Source of the DNA: Zoroaster sp. YZ-2022
Taxonomy: Eukaryota > Echinodermata > Asteroidea > Forcipulatida > Zoroasteridae
Reading direction: 5' to 3'
Length of the DNA stretch: 64,000 nt
NCBI GenBank assembly: GCA_029582265.1
Contig: CM055819.1
Coordinates: 43,870,227-43,934,226 of the forward strand
Part shown: positions 61,437 to 64,000 of the stretch, in pieces
How positions within the stretch are numbered: position 1 is the stretch's first letter
How the letters are laid out: each line of letters begins with the position of its first letter
The notes under the pieces: model-generated
What the model was told of the DNA's origin: nothing
The model's database searches: none
Seen by the model: only the letters and a program-made list of their open reading frames with translations
Program-made: the position numbers and the translations under genes

Positions 61437-63660
61437 ACGTAGCCTCAGTCATTGCCTGCGGTGGCGCAGTGTGGGGTTCTCAGTTGGGGGAGCTGGGGTT
61501 GCAGCTCTGGTCGTCTTCGGGAATATTCCCCGGAAGGCAATTGGGGGCATGCTGGTCGGAGCGTCGGGTTGTGGCCTTCGGTTCTTTTTGACTAGTTGCT
61601 GCTCAGTTGGGGATTTCGCATGATGTCGCCGCAAAATTTACTTAAAGTTAGGGTTATGACATGAACTACATAATAGGTTTATTGTTTGTCTTGTTTTGGG
61701 GATTTACATGTATGAATGGTGGAAGTACAATAGTCCAGAGGATTACAGTATTTACTTAGAATTTATCTAGTTCCCACTTGTCACCACTTTTTTAACCGCT
61801 TGAATAAATCTTGTATAAAACTATAGTGGTGATCCTAGAAACATCCAGACAAATGACAGGGCAACGAAGACAGGATTGATCTTTTACAAACAACAATGAA
61901 TTTCAATTTATTTATACAATTATTTACAATAATATTTACAAGGTTTAATTGAACTAGAGATTGTGAATGTTATTGGCTTTACGTTTCGTATCTAACAGGT
62001 TCTTACTCAAAGAGAAAGAGATTGTTAATAATTGCAGACATAATTAAAAGTTATCTATATGTCTTTTCCATACTCTTAATAAAATTTAAACAAAATTAAT
62101 TTACAATATTTTATATTTGTTTCTTTTCACAGAGGTTTGTATAATTTTACCATATCCTTATTTGACAGAAGAATTATTGATTATTAATACACTTAGTATG
62201 TTGAAAACTATCTAATTAATTACTTTCCTCTCTTAAGGTGTTTGCCAGCTTGCTTCAGAAAAACAACAGGCTTCACGAATTTACGTGTAGCTAGACAATA
62301 TACTGTCCTGGTCCACATTTACATCTAGGGATTGTCACTGAGACGATTATCTGGCCTATGCTGGCGGGTTGTCACTAAGACTGTTTCCGGGATCACCAGG
62401 GGTCACCCCTACGGCCATCTGGACGTTAAAGAAAATAATAACCAAAACTTTGCAATATATAGACATTTCAAGCTTTAGGATTGGTACATGTTTTACATGT
62501 GGAAGTATAATTATTTATAATTCTAACGATCTATCAAAGATTTAAACTTTAATAAATTTACACTTACGGTTATTTTACTTCAAAGTACTTAAACTGGCTG
62601 TAGGCCGAGTGTTGCAAAATGGTCGTCGACATGGACCGGTCGGCGGAGATATAATCTCAGGCTAGGAAATTTAGCACTGTATTTGCCAAATCTTGCAAAG
62701 GAATAGTGGTGATAAAATTTCACCAATCAGTAGCCTATAGCGCCATTTAAATGGAATTGTTACCGGTCAGCGGTGCACACACTCACATCGGGCCTTAGCT
62801 CTCGTATAGTTGTACTCCTCTCTCTAAACGATCAGTTTTCGTTCTGACCCTTTACCTTCCCTATACTTTCTCTCTCACTTTCCCTTTCCCTCAGTCACAC
62901 AATAGAACACATTATCACTTATTTTGTATTCACGGGTTTGTGGTTTTTATAACAATAACCATGGCCAAATAAACAACAACACTTACATAAGAGCCTGTGG
63001 CGTCTAAGCAGTGCAAGACGCACACTGTCGCTACTGGTTAATACGAATTTAAGCGCGAACTTGCTAACACGTGATTGGCTTTTCGCCTATTCTATTCATT
63101 TTATAAAGGGGTGTTATGCGTTGTAACGGAGGGGTTATTGCATGCTCGCTGACAGGGTTCAGTGGTTGGATGACAATGGATATAGATACAGGTCTTAGAG
63201 TACAGTACTTGTGACACCACTAATGTTGTAAATCTTGTTGTAAAGGATGAATATTTCGAAGTTGTTTGTAAATTTATAGCTCACCATTGTTCAGTCACGG
63301 TGAGAAACCCTAAATTCACCGTATCACTGGTTACAAGTAGTCCTATGCCTGCAGCTGAGTGAAATTGCAATTTTCTTAGTTTCCATATCAATTGTTAGTA
63401 CCGGTACTTATATTATTGTTAAATCCACTATCGATTTTATCGGTACTGTGTTGCAAACGCACAGTGTGTATATTATATATTCAGGCCATAGTACAATTGA
63501 TATGTGGTCACCTTGCAGAGTGCTGTATATAGGCCTATTAAACTGTTACTTTATATGTTTCGTGCACTGTTATACAGTCTATTCCTGTTTTGTAATCAAT
63601 GCCATGGTAACTTCGAAGGGATCTGTATTATTTAATATCCAATAACTGCATTAGAGTCAT
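61437..63660. other. no gene identified
   Basis: 61440-61620 is a GC-richer patch open on the plus strand (GIFPRKAIGGMLVGASG...) with no recognised domain. The rest is AT-rich without supported features. Confidence 0.35.
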
Positions 63661-63672
63661 AGTCAACGTGGT

Positions 63673-64000
63673 TTAATTAAATTTTACTTTCCAAAATTGT
63701 TGTGGAAAATGCTTGTTGTAGTAACGTGCAAAAGTGCTGGCTCCACACCATCCGCCTGTTGCTAGTATCGTCTGGATGGGAACACCACTGTCTCTGGCTA
63801 ATGATGTTGCTGAGGCTGCCCGTACACTATGGGCTTTAACAAGCATCCACGCCTGCATTACTTATTGTCTTTTTAATCCATCTGCTGATGGTGTCCCTGG
63901 ATACTGACTTGGGGCTTTCTGTAACTGACGAAGATATTTCGTTCAGTTCCCTGAACTCTGCAGTGCGGGTCAAATATTATTTCATTGTTAGCACCACATA
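63673..64000 (-). pseudogene. DIRS-type tyrosine recombinase, C-terminal fragment
   Basis: Minus strand: SVSRDTISRWIKKTISNAGV, then after a frame change KAHSVRAASATSLARDSGVP, ILATGGWCGASTFARYYNK. HSVR supplies the H-x2-R motif, GW the conserved step and YY the catalytic tyrosine seen in DIRS1-like elements. At least two frame changes (near 63845 and 63915). Truncated by the window edge. Confidence 0.75.

Overview
The window is animal genomic DNA: AT-rich, with split genes, GT/AG introns, phase-1 extracellular domain exons, tRNA-derived SINEs and many non-LTR and other mobile elements. The mix fits a marine invertebrate deuterostome (echinoderm or hemichordate) best: a RAG1-like transposase gene, LDLa/CUB/LRR receptor modules, a Penelope-like element, several LINEs and a DIRS-type recombinase. 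The species assignment is inference; nothing here fixes it.

Layout. (1) 1128-6070, minus strand: a complete, ten-exon RAG1-like gene (987 codons plus stop by my splicing) with an N-terminal zinc-binding region, a C3HC4 RING finger, a DDE triad and the four zinc ligands of the RAG1 core. (2) 7080-23366, plus strand: a tandem array of about eight receptor-ectodomain units, each ideally one CUB exon and two LDLa exons, all 1-1 phase, amplified as ~2.1 kb segments. Some units are intact and some are broken by single-base lesions, a nonsense codon or a transposon. Two LRR exons (29453-29736) lie downstream in the same orientation and may belong to the same LDLa/LRR (GRL101-type) receptor. (3) 23.8-39.0 kb: a mobile-element graveyard with a THAP fragment, a TIR element, a Penelope-like element, a minisatellite, a LINE containing a second LINE and a short TIR element, and a third L1/Tx1-like LINE. 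(4) 39871-41572: five copies of a ~345 bp satellite. (5) 41861-53327, minus strand: a twenty-exon gene encoding two zinc-finger-like exons and a split tyrosine-recombinase (YR) domain, with one in-frame TAG just before the presumed catalytic tyrosine. (6) 56465-58575: an inverted, rearranged partial copy of the 5' part of that gene. (7) 58.6-64 kb: mostly featureless, with an RTE-like LINE fragment and a decayed DIRS-type recombinase at the right edge.

The most interesting content is the pair of intron-rich recombinase-related genes (RAG1-like DDE and zinc-finger/YR) in one 64 kb window. Both look more like spliced host-style genes than like simple transposon ORFs. No RAG2-like (kelch/PHD) partner and no convincing terminal inverted repeats were seen around the RAG1-like gene.
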